A stretch of DNA of 64,000 nucleotides, from NCBI GenBank assembly GCA_025050535.1, contig JALBVF010000006.1, forward strand, positions 62,001-126,000, written 5' to 3'. This stretch comes from Candidatus Protistibacter heckmannii. GTDB taxonomy: Bacteria; Pseudomonadota; Gammaproteobacteria; Burkholderiales; Burkholderiaceae. The notes below the pieces were generated by a model, which was given only the letters and a program-made list of their open reading frames with translations, was not told the DNA's origin and made no database searches. Position 1 is the first letter of the stretch. Every line of letters begins with the position of its first letter. A program made the position numbers and the translations under genes. Positions 51,482 through 62,321 of this stretch are shown in pieces.

Positions 51482-53785
51482 ATGGCTAGATCTTCTTCCT
51501 CGCGCAGTGCAGACCGGAATGCGGTCGACCTGGCCTCTCCCATTCGCATCGGCCGGCTGCTGGGCGAAATCCGCTGGTTCCTCCTCTTGGCCGCTTCGCT
51601 GACGCTGGCCTGCGCGCTGTTCACGTATCACAAGGCAGACCCCGGCTGGTCTCATTCGGCCCAGGTCGCGGGCGTCGCCAACTTCGCCGGCAAGGCCGGC
51701 GCTTGGGCGGCGGACCTGCTGCTCTACGTCTTCGGCGCGTCCGCCGTCTGGCTGGTGGTGCTGATGTTCTACCGCGTGGTAATCGGCTGGCGCGTGCTGC
51801 ACACGGTGCCCGGCATCGAGACGCCGCCGGCGGGTTTTTCGCCGCTGGCCTGGGTGGGTTTCCTCCTAGTCTTCCTCTCGAGCTGCTCGCTCGAATCGAT
51901 CCGCATGCACAGCGTGAAGATGCCGCTGCCGGGCGCACCGGGCGGCGTGATCGGCGCGCTGCTCGGCGATCCGCTGCAGGGCGCGCTGGGCTTCACGGGC
52001 GGCACGCTGCTGCTCTTGCTGGTCTTCGTGATCGGCCTGTCGCTGTTCTTCCATTTCTCCTGGCTGGCCGTGGCCGAGTGCCTGGGCGGTCTGATCGAGG
52101 ACAGCGTCGCCGCCTTTCGCGATCGCTGCGAACGCCGCCAGGACGAGCTGGCAGGCGAACTCGCCGCCGCCGGCCGCGAGGAATTCGTCGAGGAGCGCCG
52201 CGTGCGCATCGAAGAGCTGCCGCCGGTTCAGATCGTGCGGGCGCAGGCGGTGGAGCGCCATGAGTGCGTGGAGAAGGAAAAGCAGAAACCGCTGCTCACC
52301 GACATTCCCGATTCCGCGCTGCCCCAGCTTTCCCTGCTCGATCCGCCGCCGCCCGAGCAGCAGACCGTCTCGGCCGAGGCACTGGAATTCACCTCGCGCC
52401 TGATCGAGAAGAAACTGCGCGACTTCGGCATCGAAGTGCAAATGGTCGCGGCCTATCCCGGCCCGGTGGTGACGCGCTACGAGATCGAGCCAGCCACGGG
52501 CGTGAAGGGCAGACAGATCGTCAACCTCGCCAAGGACTTGGCGCGCTCGCTCTCGCTGGTGTCCATCCGCGTGGTGGAGACGATCCCCGGCAAGACGACG
52601 ATGGGCCTTGAGCTGCCCAATCCGCAGCGCCAGAGCGTGCGCCTTTCGGAAATCCTGGGTTCGGCCGCGTACAACGAAAGCCAGTCGGTGCTGACGCTGG
52701 CGCTGGGCAAGGACATCGCCGGCAAGCCCACCGTGGCCGATCTCGCACGCATGCCGCACTGCCTCGTGGCGGGTACGACGGGTTCTGGCAAGTCGGTGGG
52801 GATCAACGCGATGATCCTCTCCATGCTCTACAAGGCCACGCCGGATCAGGTGCGGCTGATCATGATCGACCCGAAGATGCTGGAGCTCTCGATCTACGAA
52901 GGCATTCCCCATCTGCTCTGCCCAGTGGTGACCGACATGCGTCAGGCTGGCGCCGCGCTGAACTGGGCGGTGGCCGAGATGGAGCGGCGCTACAAGCTGA
53001 TGAGCAAGCTGGGCGTGCGTAACCTCGCCGGCTTCAACAAGAAGGTCGATGAGGCTGAGGAGAAGGGCGAGCACATTCCCAATCCCTTCTCGCTCACGCC
53101 CGACGCGCCCGAGCCGCTGCACAAGTTCCCGATGGTGGTGGTGGTGATCGACGAACTGGCCGATCTCATGATGGTGGTGGGCAAGAAGGTCGAAGAGCTG
53201 ATCGCGCGCATCGCGCAGAAGGCGCGCGCCGCCGGCATCCACCTGATCCTCGCCACGCAGCGGCCCAGCGTGGACGTGATCACCGGCCTGATCAAGGCCA
53301 ACATCCCCACGCGCATCGCCTTCCAGGTGAGCAGCAAGATAGACAGCCGCACCATCCTCGACCAGATGGGCGCCGAGGCGCTGCTGGGCATGGGCGACAT
53401 GCTCTTCCTCGCGCCCGGCACCGGATTGCCGCAGCGGGTGCACGGCGCCTTCGTCTCCGACGAGGAAGTGCACCACGTGGTGGAGAAGCTCAAGGAGATG
53501 GGGCCGGCCAACTATATTGAGGGCCTGCTCGAGACCAGCGAAGAAGGCGAGGGCGGCACCGGCGGTGACGGAGAGGGCGGCGGCGAGGCCGATCCACTCT
53601 ACGATCAGGCGGTGGAGGTCGTGATCAAGAACCGGCGAGCCTCGATCTCGCTTGTGCAGAGGCATCTGCGCATCGGCTACAACCGCGCGGCGCGCCTGCT
53701 GGAAGACATGGAAAAAGCCGGCTTGGTGTCGGCCATGTCGGGATCGGGCAACCGCGAGATCCTGACGCCGAACCCGGGGGAATGA
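51482..53785 (+). CDS. ftsK: DNA translocase FtsK
   Basis: A full-length 767-residue FtsK, the septal DNA pump that clears and aligns chromosome ends for XerCD recombination. Four to five N-terminal membrane helices (about residues 30-200) anchor it at the septum. The linker is short. The motor domain has Walker [18 protein letters not shown], Walker [15 protein letters not shown], the RecA-like [16 protein letters not shown] and a C-terminal gamma winged helix ([22 protein letters not shown]) for KOPS recognition. lolA starts immediately after its stop. Intact, as expected for an essential gene. Confidence 0.97.
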   Translation: MARSSSSRSADRNAVDLASPIRIGRLLGEIRWFLLLAASLTLACALFTYHKADPGWSHSAQVAGVANFAGKAGAWAADLLLYVFGASAVWLVVLMFYRVVIGWRVLHTVPGIETPPAGFSPLAWVGFLLVFLSSCSLESIRMHSVKMPLPGAPGGVIGALLGDPLQGALGFTGGTLLLLLVFVIGLSLFFHFSWLAVAECLGGLIEDSVAAFRDRCERRQDELAGELAAAGREEFVEERRVRIEELPPVQIVRAQAVERHECVEKEKQKPLLTDIPDSALPQLSLLDPPPPEQQTVSAEALEFTSRLIEKKLRDFGIEVQMVAAYPGPVVTRYEIEPATGVKGRQIVNLAKDLARSLSLVSIRVVETIPGKTTMGLELPNPQRQSVRLSEILGSAAYNESQSVLTLALGKDIAGKPTVADLARMPHCLVAGTTGSGKSVGINAMILSMLYKATPDQVRLIMIDPKMLELSIYEGIPHLLCPVVTDMRQAGAALNWAVAEMERRYKLMSKLGVRNLAGFNKKVDEAEEKGEHIPNPFSLTPDAPEPLHKFPMVVVVIDELADLMMVVGKKVEELIARIAQKARAAGIHLILATQRPSVDVITGLIKANIPTRIAFQVSSKIDSRTILDQMGAEALLGMGDMLFLAPGTGLPQRVHGAFVSDEEVHHVVEKLKEMGPANYIEGLLETSEEGEGGTGGDGEGGGEADPLYDQAVEVVIKNRRASISLVQRHLRIGYNRAARLLEDMEKAGLVSAMSGSGNREILTPNPGE

Positions 53786-54496
53786 ATGTCGGGAATGCAA
53801 ACGCATGGGATGCAGGGCGACGGGGCGTCTGGCACGGCCGTTGATCCGCGCCGCGGCGCGCGGAGGCGGCCGTTGAAGGCCGCGTTTGTCGCCCCCTTGC
53901 TGGCCCTTGCTCTGGCCTTTTCGCACGCCGCCGTGCTTGCCAACGGCATCGAGCAGCTGCGCGCCTTCGTCGCCAACGTCAAATCCGCCGAGGGCGAATT
54001 CGCCCAGGTACAGCAGGGCCGCAGCGGCAAGCTCACCGGCACATCCAGCGGCGCCTTCCTGTTCGCGCGGCCGGGCAAATTCATCTGGAAGACCGTCAAG
54101 CCCTTCGACCAGCTGCTGCAGTCCGACGGCGAGAAGCTCTACGTCTGGGACAAGGACCTGAACCAGGTCGCCGTGCGCAAGCTCGGCGAGGCGCTGGCTT
54201 CCAGCCCGGCGGGCATCTTCTTCGGCAGCGAGGACCTGGACAAGCTCTTCGAGATCAAGCCGGGACCGAGCAAGGATGGCGTCGATTGGGTGCAGCTTAT
54301 TCCCAAGGCCAAGGACAGCCAGTTCGAGAACATCGCCGTGGGCTTCCGCGGCGCGGCGCTCGCCGGCATGGAGCTGCGCGACGGCCTGGGCAATGCCACG
54401 GCCCTGAACTTCGGCAAGCTGGTGCTCAACCCGCCGCTCCCCGCCGAGCGCTTCCGCTTCCAGATTCCCAAGGGCGCGGACGTGGTGCAGAACTAG
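53786..54496 (+). CDS. lolA: Outer-membrane lipoprotein carrier protein LolA
   Basis: A 236-residue periplasmic chaperone that carries lipoproteins from LolCDE to the outer membrane. The N-terminus is extended before the signal peptide ([20 protein letters not shown]); the true start might be an internal codon closer to the signal, but the ATG at 53786 directly abuts the ftsK stop. The mature protein shows the LolA pattern: [39 protein letters not shown] and [16 protein letters not shown]. It lies between ftsK and rarA, the usual order. No lesion is visible. Confidence 0.93.
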   Translation: MSGMQTHGMQGDGASGTAVDPRRGARRRPLKAAFVAPLLALALAFSHAAVLANGIEQLRAFVANVKSAEGEFAQVQQGRSGKLTGTSSGAFLFARPGKFIWKTVKPFDQLLQSDGEKLYVWDKDLNQVAVRKLGEALASSPAGIFFGSEDLDKLFEIKPGPSKDGVDWVQLIPKAKDSQFENIAVGFRGAALAGMELRDGLGNATALNFGKLVLNPPLPAERFRFQIPKGADVVQN

Positions 54497-54512
54497 CGGC
54501 AAGCGGATTCCC

Positions 54513-54857
54513 ATGGCCGACGATCTCTTCAAGACCGAGCCGCGCGCGCCGCTGGCCGAGGCCCTGCGGCCGCGCACCCTGGACGAGGTGATCGGTCAGA
54601 GCCAACTGCTGGGCGAGGGCAAGCCGCTGCGCCTGGCCTTTGCCTCGGGCAAGCCGCATTCTATGATCCTCTGGGGGTCGCCGGGCGTGGGCAAGACCAC
54701 GCTGGCGCGCCTCACCGCCGACGCCTTCATCGTGCTCTCGGCCGTGTTCGCGGGCGTGAAGGAAATCCGCGCAGCGATGGAGGAGGCCCAGGAGAACCTG
54801 GACCGCGACAGCTGCCACACCATCCTCTTCGTCGACGAGATCCACCGCTTCAATAAA
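54513..54857 (+). pseudogene. rarA: Native rarA, 5' fragment
   Basis: The first 115 codons of the resident rarA, the AAA+ replication-recombination ATPase. The text is high-GC and follows lolA as expected: [18 protein letters not shown], Walker A as [14 protein letters not shown], and Walker [12 protein letters not shown]. Two signs of decay are visible: serine replaces the usual first proline of the Walker A (GPPGVGKT), and a few residues are missing around [10 protein letters not shown]. The frame passes into an AT-rich sequence at about 54857 and then ends at 54950. The rest of the native gene is gone, replaced by a foreign rarA. Confidence 0.85.
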
Positions 54858-54942
54858 GCTGTCAACCACTATACAAATCAAATACTTACAAGAGTGATTG
54901 TGCAAATATTTTGGCTTCCCCATTGTTCGGAGGTGGGAATCC

Positions 54943-56247
54943 ATGCCTGATTTGTTCGCACCAGAGCCATCTGCACCACTTGCTGAAACTCTTCGCCCAA
55001 AAACCTTGGATGAGGTTATTGGGCAGTCTCACTTGCTTGGTGAAGGCAAGCCTTTGAGACTGGCCTTCCAATCTGGGAAACCTCGCTCCATGATCTTTTG
55101 GGGGCCGCCGGGTGTCGGTAAAACGACCTTGGCACGACTCACAGCCACTGCCTTCAAGTGTGAGTTCATTGCCCTGCCTGCTGTTTTGTCTGGTGTCAAA
55201 GACATCAGGGAAGCAATGGAACAAGCAAGGCAATATCTTGCGCAGGGCAAGAACACGATCTTGTTCGTAGACGAAATTCACCGTTTCAATAAGTCTCAAC
55301 AAGACGCCCTTTTGCCTCATGTTGAATCAGGCTTGTTCACCTTCATTGGTGCCACCACTGAGAACCCTTCTTTTGAGGTGAACTCGGCTTTGTTGTCGCG
55401 GGCTCAGGCCTATGTCTTGAAGTCGCTGACAGATGAAGAATTGAAGCTGCTGCTCAAGCGGGCACAAGAAAAAGCTCTTGGTGATTTGGAGTTTGAAGAG
55501 AAAGCTGTAGATACCATTGTTGGCTATGCAGACGGTGATGCAAGAAGGTTCTTGAACCTGCTTGAACAATGCAAGACGGCTGCTGGTACCGCTGGTGTTC
55601 AGAAGATTGATGCTGACTTCATAAGGAACTCCTTGTCACTCAATGCAAGGCGTTTTGATAAAGGTGGCGACAACTTCTATGACCAGATCTCCGCCCTTCA
55701 CAAGTCTGTTCGTGGCTCCCATCCTGATGCTGCCCTCTACTGGTTGACTCGCATGTTGGACGGTGGTGCTGATCCTCGGTATCTGTCCCGCCGCATTATG
55801 CGCATGGCGTGGGAAGATATTGGTTTGGCTGATCCAAGAGCCATGCAGATAGCCAATGATGCTGCACTGACCTATGAACGATTGGGAAGCCCTGAAGGTG
55901 AGTTGGCCCTTGGTCAAGCGGTCATCTATCTGGCTGTAGCTGCCAAGAGCAATGCTGGATACATGGCCTATAACCAGGCTCGTGCTTTTGTGAAGCAGGA
56001 CAAGAGCCGAGAGGTGCCGGTACATCTTCGCAATGCTCCGAAAAAACTGATGAAGGAACTAGGTTATTGGCATGAATACCGTTATGCTCATGATGAACCT
56101 AATGCCTATGCGGCTGGTGAATCTTATCTACCCGAAGGCATGCAAGAGCCCGGTTGGTATCAGCCTGTTCTCAGAGGTCTTGAGATCAAGATTGGTGAGA
56201 AGTTGGCTCTTCTGCGGAAGTTGGATAATGAAGCGGAGACAGAATGA
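54943..56247 (+). CDS. rarA: Replication-associated recombination ATPase RarA, low-GC foreign copy
   Basis: A complete 434-residue RarA (MgsA family), a clamp-loader-like AAA+ ATPase acting at stalled forks. The motifs are intact: [32 protein letters not shown], sensor 1 [20 protein letters not shown], arginine region and the C-terminal tetramerisation/MgsA domain ([51 protein letters not shown]). The ATG at 54943 has an AGGTGG ribosome site. Codon use is rich in T- and A-ending codons, unlike every neighbour, and the protein is close to its native counterpart in sequence. This indicates acquisition from a lower-GC betaproteobacterium. It lies between the native rarA fragment and IS B2. Confidence 0.95.
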   Translation: MPDLFAPEPSAPLAETLRPKTLDEVIGQSHLLGEGKPLRLAFQSGKPRSMIFWGPPGVGKTTLARLTATAFKCEFIALPAVLSGVKDIREAMEQARQYLAQGKNTILFVDEIHRFNKSQQDALLPHVESGLFTFIGATTENPSFEVNSALLSRAQAYVLKSLTDEELKLLLKRAQEKALGDLEFEEKAVDTIVGYADGDARRFLNLLEQCKTAAGTAGVQKIDADFIRNSLSLNARRFDKGGDNFYDQISALHKSVRGSHPDAALYWLTRMLDGGADPRYLSRRIMRMAWEDIGLADPRAMQIANDAALTYERLGSPEGELALGQAVIYLAVAAKSNAGYMAYNQARAFVKQDKSREVPVHLRNAPKKLMKELGYWHEYRYAHDEPNAYAAGESYLPEGMQEPGWYQPVLRGLEIKIGEKLALLRKLDNEAETE

Positions 56248-56328
56248 GCAGCATAACGGATACCCGGAGCTTAGGAAAACGGCATCAGGATTCAGGCCTA
56301 TAGGCAGTTAAATTCATATGATTTTGAC

Positions 56329-57448
56329 TGTTGATCCGATATTGAAACAATGAACTCAAGCAGCATACCGAACCGGCGCGTGTTCGAAGTAGCTCTTGAC
56401 GCGCTCGGGCTGTCGCTGAACGCTGAGCAGATGCTGGCGCGTGGCATTCACCAGTTGCAGCTTCGAGCGAGCTGGAGCGAGTTTGGTGCCGATCTGCTTC
56501 AGGTCGGCATTGGCCATTTCGTTGGGGCTCAGTTCGGGGCTGTAGCTTGGCAAGTAGAAGACTTCGATCTCGTGCTTGTTCTCGGCTTGCCAGGCCTTCA
56601 CGGGCTTGCTGTGGTGCACGCGCAGGTTGTCCAGGATCAGGTAGATCTTTCGGCCGGCATCCTTGACCAGCCGGCGCAGGAAGTCGATCAGAATGTCGGC
56701 GCTCAATGCTCCGTCGAAGGCCTGCCAGCGCATCTGGCCCTTGTTGGTGACGGTGGGAGATCACCGACAAGCCGTGGCGCTTGTTGTTCACGCGAATCAC
56801 GGGCGTCTGGCCCTGCGGGGCATAGCTGCGCCCGCGCACGTCGTCGCGGCGCACGCCGGTCTCGTCGCCCCAGTGAATTTCGGCCCCCTCAGCCTTGGCG
56901 CAGGCGGCGATCACCGGGTAGTCCTCGTCGAGCCACTTTTTCACCGCCGCCGGCGACTGCTCGTAGGCCTTCTTCATGGGCTTTTTCGGCGTGAAGCCCC
57001 AACGCTCCAGATACAGGCCCATCGTGCGAACGGCCAGCTTGATGCCTTATCGGTTAAGGATCAACTCGGCCACTGCCTGGCGGCTCCACAGCGCATAGAT
57101 CATCTTCAACTGGTCGGGCGTGCGGTCGCGGATCAGCCGCTGAACCTCGCGTTCCTGCTCCGCCGTCAGCGTTCTGCCCGTACCCTGCGGGCGCCCGGGG
57201 CGCTCAACGTCGAGGGCCTTCCACCCCGCCCGCGCGATACGCCTTCACCGCCGCAATGAGCGTCGTGCGCGACATCTCGCATGCGCCACCGTGTCCTTCA
57301 GGCTCACGCCATCCAGCCGCATTTTCACCACACGTCGGCGCCGTTCGTTCAGGGCAGCTACCGGCAGCGTTCTCGAGTCGATTTTGTCCCTGCAACAGGC
57401 AGACTCTATATCACTCAATAAGTTCAATTTTTAAGCGCCATGTCAATA
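56329..57448 (-). mobile_element. IS630-family element B, copy 2
   Basis: A full-length but decayed copy of element B. The right end, read inward on the minus strand, is TATTGACATGGCGCTT, with TA at 57447-57448. The left end is TGTTGATCCGATATTG from 56329, where TG replaces the expected TA. Compared with element A, the ends and the transposase are related but distinct. It cuts the 3' end of a TTT binding-protein gene on its right and borders the foreign rarA segment on its left. Confidence 0.85.
56356..57392 (-). pseudogene. IS630-B transposase, broken
   Basis: A DDE transposase interrupted several times. N-terminal helix-turn-helix fragments are in two frames (ALNERRRRVVKMRLDGVSL, then AVKAYRAGG). 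An in-frame TAA replaces a Tyr codon near 57046 (LNR-stop-GIKL, where copy B1 still reads TAC). A frameshift near 56755 separates HWGDETGVRRDDVRGRSYAP from the catalytic tail LILDNLRVHHSKPVKAW and SPELSPNEMANADLK. It cannot produce an active enzyme. Similar motif spacing to element A places both in the same IS630 group. Confidence 0.83.
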
Positions 57449-57975
57449 GTGCCGATGATCATGCCGAACATCACCTCGGCAAGATGGCCGGCGGTGCCGA
57501 TGCCCGAGGAGCCGCAGCTCAGCGTCGCGGTTTTCATCGCAGTGACCAGCTCCTTGACGCTCTGTAACTTGGAGTCCCTGGGCACGACGAGGATGTTGCA
57601 GGAGTCCACCGCGTTGGTGATCGGCGTCAAGTCCTTCTCAGGATCGAAGCCGAGCTTGTACTGGTAGATGCCGGGGTTGATCGCCAGCGCGGCGATGGTG
57701 CCCATGAGGATGGGCTGGCCGTCGGGCTTGGCTTCAGTGGCGAGGTATTTGGTGACGACATTGCCGCCCGCGCCGGGCCGGTTCTCCACCACGATGGGCT
57801 GGCCCAGCTCCAGCGCCAGATGCGGCCCCATCAGGCGCGCCACCACGTCGGCGCCGCCGCCGGGCGCTAAGCCCACGAGCATGCGCACTGGGCCGGAGGG
57901 AAAGTTTTTCGCCAGCGCCGCCTTGGCGAGGGGCGCCAGGGCGAGCCCGGCGCACACCATCCGTCTGTTGATCAT
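57449..57975 (-). pseudogene. TTT-type solute-binding protein (Bug family), truncated by IS B2
   Basis: The N-terminal 175 residues of a tripartite tricarboxylate transporter substrate-binding protein. Signal peptide (MVCAGLALAPLAKAALA), then VRMLVGLAPGGGADVVARLM, VVENRPGAGGNVVTKYLA and the mid-domain LTPITNAVDSCNILVVP, all Bug-family signatures. IS B2 ends the reading frame after FGMIIGT and the C-terminal lobe is absent. It is the last gene of a cluster with pdxA and an isopropylmalate-dehydrogenase-like gene. Substrate is probably a small carboxylate, inferred from the family only. Confidence 0.88.
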
Positions 57976-58061
57976 TGCTGTCTCCTGTCGCACGCGGCCT
58001 CTTCGGGCCGTGCTTCGCCGCGCCGCCCCAGTCAAGCCGCGGCGGTCTGCTTTTTCTGATT

Positions 58062-59046
58062 CTAAATCTTCACGCACAGCTCGAAGGCTTTGGCCATTGC
58101 GCCGACGTTCGCCTTGCCCTGGCCGATGATGTCGTAGGCCGTGCCGTGGGCGGGCGTGGTGTAGGTCGTCTTCAGGCCGACGGTGATCGTCACGCCCTCG
58201 AAGAAGCCGAGCAGCTTGGTCGCGATATGGCCCTGGTCGTGATACATGATCACCACCGCGTTGAGTTCGCCGCACACCGCTTTGAGGAAGACCGTGTCCG
58301 AGGGCAGCGGGCTCTGGGTGGCGATGCCCTGGTCGGCAAGCTGCTTGAGCGTTGGACGGATGACGTGAATTTCCTCGTCTCCGAAGAGGCCGGATTCGCC
58401 CGCGTGCGGATTGAGCACGGCCACGCCGATTGCGCGGCGCGGCGAAACCGAAGGCCTTGAGCATGGCGTGCGCGAGCGACACCGCGCCGACGATGCGCTC
58501 GGGCACGACCATATCCACGGCGGTGTGCAGCGCGACGTGCAAGGTCACGCGGAAGGTCGAGAACTGCGGAATGACGTTGACCTCGCCGTAGTAGCCGGCG
58601 TGCGGGTTCCAGTGGGCGAAGAGCGCATGCTCGTCGTTTAACTTGAAGCCGCCCTTGTTGCGCGCCGCCTTGTTCAGCGGCGCGAAGCACACGCCGTCGA
58701 GCTCGCTCGCGAGCGCGCGCTCGGTCATCCATTGCAGCGTCTCGCCGGCGATTCGGCCGGCCTCCGGCGACAGCGCGCCGCGCTGGTATTGCGCGGGGTA
58801 GGTGTTGCCCAGGTCGATGCAATGGATGGAAGCGTCGCCCCAGTCTATGTCCGCCAGGCTCTTGTGCACGCGCACCGGCAGCGTCAGCCCGGCGTTGCGC
58901 ATGCCCAGCTCCAGCAGGCGCCGGTCGCCGATGACGGCCACGCGCGCCTGGTCGTGCGTTTCCTTGCGCGCCAGCCGCTTGGCCGCCACTTCGTGGCCGA
59001 TGCCGGTGACGTCCCCGAGCATGAGTCCGATGATGGGCTTGTCCAT
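58062..59046 (-). pseudogene. pdxA: PdxA-family dehydrogenase, frameshifted
   Basis: A PdxA-family NAD-dependent dehydrogenase/decarboxylase of about 327 codons. Some members make pyridoxal phosphate; others (PdxA2) act in catabolism of 4-carbon sugar acids. The catabolic type is favoured here by the TTT binding-protein neighbours. Visible: LMLGDVTGIGHEVAAKRL, CFAPLNKAARNKGGF, metal-binding HALFAHW, and in the second half HAGESGLFGDEE and MYHDQGHIATKLLGF. A one-base frameshift near 58435, after FGFAAPRN, separates the halves. Start ATG 59046. It lies 23 bp downstream of the dehydrogenase-like gene, in the same operon. Confidence 0.86.
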
Positions 59047-59069
59047 GTCTGTCTCCTCCGTCCTGTTCT

Positions 59070-60054
59070 TCAAGCCTGCAGCGCCTCGATGACTGCCTTG
59101 GTCATCGAGGCCTTGTCACCGCTGCCGCGGATGTCGCCGATGCGCGCCGCCGGATCGCCGAGCGCGGCGGTCATGGCGCGCACCATCGAATCGGCTATGC
59201 GCACCGCGGCCGGGTTTTTCCTGCTGCGGCCGAGCCAGCCGAACATCATGCGCGCCGACTCGATCATCGCGTAGGGATTGGCGATGCCCTTGCCGGCGAT
59301 ATCGGGCGCGGAACCGTGCGTGGCCTGGGCCATCGCCACGTCGCCGTCGCCGATGCGCAAGCCGGGCGCCATACCCAGGCCGGCGGCTTCGTCGGAGAGG
59401 ATGTCGTTCGTCGTGACCACCACGTCGAAGCTCTGCGGATCGCGCACCAGACGCATGGCGAAGGTGTCGACGATGACGTCGTCGACCCGCACGTCGGGAT
59501 ATTCGAGCGCGACGTGCTTGCACTCTTCCACGAACATGCCGCAGCTCAGCTTGAACACAGTGTCCTTGTGGATGTAGGTCAGATGCTTGCGGCGCTGGCG
59601 GGCCAGCTCGAAGGCGGTGCGGGCCACGCGCGCGCTGCCGGCGCGGGTGATGACGCGAACCGACAGGGTCACGTCATCGGTGGGGCGGAATTCGCCGTTG
59701 CCGAGCACCATGTTGCGGTCGGGCTGGAAGCATTCGTTGTTCTCGCGCACGATCACCAGGTCGATGTCGTCGTGCAGGTAGCCGATGTCGGGATAGGAGC
59801 GCGTCGGGATGCTTCGGATAGGCGCGGTGGCCGATGGGGCCGAGGATCCAGCCGTCGAGCGTCTTGAGCGTCTCCATCGTCTCCTTGGGCAGGGTGTGTC
59901 CGTGTGAATGGAAGGCGGCCAGGCCGATGGGCCGCGGATACCAGTCGATGGCGACCTTGTGCAGCGCGGCGGCCGCGCTGCAGATTTCGACGGTGGCGGG
60001 AACGATTTCGTGGCCGTTGAGGATGGCGACGCGCAGGGGGGATGCTTGAGTTAT
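59070..60054 (-). pseudogene. Isopropylmalate/tartrate-dehydrogenase-family protein, broken
   Basis: A decarboxylating dehydrogenase of the isocitrate/isopropylmalate family. Visible: AILNGHEIVPATVEICSAA, the substrate-binding [33 protein letters not shown], the metal-binding [17 protein letters not shown], and the adenine-binding [16 protein letters not shown] frameshift near 59810 splits it after HRAYPKHPDA. The start has also been lost: the frame opens just after an upstream stop and the only suitable codon is ATA at 60054 (ATA ACT CAA), which looks like a mutated ATG. It sits between a binding-protein gene and pdxA. Substrate may be a hydroxy-dicarboxylate. Confidence 0.84.
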
Positions 60055-60080
60055 GGGTTCGCTGCTTTAAAGAGAAAAGG

Positions 60081-61049
60081 TCATTCTTCGAGATGGATGT
60101 TGTGGGCCTTGGCCAGGGAGGTCCAGCGTGCGATCTCGGCGCGGATGAACTGGCCGAATTGATCGCTCGTCATCGGCCAGGGCTCGATGGCTTCCGAGGA
60201 CAGCTTCTCGCGGAAGTCGGCCGCCTTGAGCACCGCCACCTGGGCTTCGTTCAGGCGCTTGACCACGTCGGCCGGCATTCCCGTCAGGCCCACCGAGCCG
60301 TACCATTGCATGGTGTCGAAGCCCTTGAAGCCCACTTCCTCCATGGTCGGCACGTCCTTGAGCAGCGGGCTGCGGGCCTTGCCGGTCACCGCCAGCGCGC
60401 GCATGCGGCCCGACTTCAGATGCTGGAGCACCGCCGCCAGGCCGGGGAACATCGCCTGGCTCTGGACGTCGAGCAGATCGTTGATCGCCAGCGAGATGCC
60501 GCGGTAGGGGATGTGCAGCAGGGAAACACCGGTCTCCTTCTTGAACAGCTTCATGGTCATGTGCGTGAGCGAGCCCTGGCCGGCCAAGCCGTAGCTGATC
60601 TTGTCGGGGTTCTTCTTGAGGAAGTCGATGAACTCGGCGACGGTCTTTACCGACAGGCTGGAGCTGGCCACGAGTACGTTGGGTGTGGCGCCGATCATGC
60701 CGATGGGCGTGAACTGCTTGATCGGGTCGTAGGGAATCTTGCGCGTGGCGGGCGTGGTGCCGTGCATGGCGACGTAGCGCTGCATCAGGGTTTAGCCGTC
60801 AGGCGCGGCGCGCGCGGTGGTCATTCTCGCGACCACGCCACCTCCGCTGTTCTGGTTCTCGACCACGAAGGGCTGTCCGAGCAGCGAGCCCCAGCGTTCG
60901 GCCACCACGCGGGCGATCATGTCGTTGCCGCCGCCCGCGGGGACCGGAATGATGTGGCGGATGAGGTGGTTCGGATAGCTTTGTGCTTGGGCGAGCCCCG
61001 GCAGCATCAATGCTAGCGGCGCCGCCTGAAGAAATCCCCGGCGTTTCAT
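60081..61049 (-). pseudogene. TTT-type solute-binding protein (Bug family), one nonsense codon
   Basis: A near-complete periplasmic binding protein of a tripartite tricarboxylate transporter, 322 codons. Signal peptide FLQAAPLALMLPGLAQA, then the Bug signatures IIPVPAGGGNDMIARVV, VVENQNSGGGVVARM, and in the second lobe YGLAGQGSLTHMTM, IPYRGISLAINDLL and MRALAVTGKARSPLLKD. The sole lesion is an in-frame TAA at 60792-60794, in the place of the conserved tyrosine after the PDG motif. It is divergent from the LysR gene at 61143. No membrane components TctA/TctB are in the window. Confidence 0.9.
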
Positions 61050-61142
61050 TTGTCTCCGTCCTGCTTATGGTTTGCAGCGAGTTTTCTCCCGGCCGGGCTG
61101 CTTGTATATTGCAAGTTTCTGATGGTTTAATGCACACGGTGC

Positions 61143-62068
61143 ATGAATGTGAGGCCGCATGGCGACGGTGCAAACGAAGGCCCGGCGGGGGTGAGGGCGG
61201 GTCCGACCCCAGCGGCCACGCCGGCCATCTCCGACCTGCGTGCCTTCATGGCCGTGGCCGATCTGCGCAGCTATGCGGTGGCGAGCAAGATCCTGCATCT
61301 GTCCAAGCTGGCGCTCTCGCGGCGCATCTCCAAGCTCGAGGAGCGGCTGGGGGTGCACCTGGTGGACCGCACCACGTGCAGCGTCGAACTGACCGCGCTG
61401 GTCGAGCACTTCCTGCGGCGCATCTCCAACGCCATCGACGACCTCGACCGCTCAGTGCTGGAGCTGCGCGACTCGGCGAGCTTGGAGACGGGCGTGGTGA
61501 CCATCAGCTGCGTGTTCTCCGCGTTGCACCACTTCCTGCCCACCGTGATCCGCCAGTACCACACGCTGTATCCGCGCATCGGCGTGCAGATCATCGAGCA
61601 GGGGGCGGACGGCGTGCTGGCCTCGGTCAAGCAGGGCGGCGCGGACTTCGGGCTGAACTACGTCGGCATGCAGGAGCAGGGGCTGGAATTCACGCCCCTG
61701 CTCAAGGAGCGCTTCGTGCTGGTCTGCCGCACCGACCATCCGCTCGCCGCGCGTCGCACGGTGCGCTGGGAAGAGCTGGTCGAGCTCGAGCACGTGTGCG
61801 TCTCGCCGGCGAGCCGCAACCGCATCTATATCGAACAGGCGCTCGAGGACTTGCCGCCGTTGCCGCGGCCGTGGTGCCGAATCTGGCCGTGCCCAGGCAT
61901 TCGGCGCTGGTGGTGGCGATCCCGCTGGAGCAGCCGCGCGCGGTGCGCACCATCGGCATCCTCCAGCGCAAGGGCCGCACGCTCTCGCCGGCGGCCACGA
62001 CCTTCGCGCAGCTGCTGCTGGATTCGGTGAAGAAGGAGCAGGCCGCGCAGCAGCCGTGGGTGATCTGA
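61143..62068 (+). pseudogene. LysR-type regulator, broken
   Basis: A LysR-family regulator, divergent from the TTT/PdxA operon and therefore its likely controller. The winged HTH (ISDLRAFMAVADLRSYAVAS, LSRRISKLEERLGVHLVDR) and most of the effector domain (VTISCVFSALHHFLPTVIRQ, FVLVCRTDHPLAARRTV) are intact. At about 61858, after YIEQALEDLPP, the frame changes and about 25 residues appear to be missing. It resumes VVPNLAVPRHSALVVAIPL to the end. The deletion removes the hinge of the second lobe. Start ATG 61143. Confidence 0.83.
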
Positions 62069-62162
62069 ACGGAATGGCTGGGATAGTCGGCCTGCGCGAA
62101 AGCGTCGAGCGGCAGCATGGCCGGCCGGCGGCGAGCAGCATCTGTCGGCGGGTGGTGTTCAT
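62068..62162 (-). pseudogene. TTT-type binding protein, signal-peptide remnant
   Basis: About 30 codons of another Bug-family binding protein. The start (MNTTRRQMLLAAG, ATG 62162) changes frame to LPLDAFAQADYPSHSVQIT, the end of a signal peptide and the first mature residues of the family. The gene then stops at the LysR tail. The remainder is deleted. It shows that this locus once held at least three such proteins. Confidence 0.55.
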
Positions 62163-62321
62163 CGTCTTGTCTACGGTGTCATGCGTGTTGTTGGTGTCGG
62201 CGGCGTGCCGGCAGCGGGCCGCGTGCATCCCGTCTGCCAAAAGACGGGTGTGCTGCTCAATAGACAGCAACCCGGAGAGGCGCGCGGGCGGCGCGACCGC
62301 TCTCCGGTCGAGACTGGGGCG

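Noticed and set aside
51866-54577. Long open frame antisense to ftsK and lolA (about 900 codons, minus strand)
   Set aside because: It mirrors conserved ftsK/lolA codons in GC-rich DNA, has no recognisable domain and no independent ribosome site.
62163-62321. Short gap downstream of the broken MFS gene
   Set aside because: No coding or structural signal found; probably residue of the deleted binding-protein gene region.
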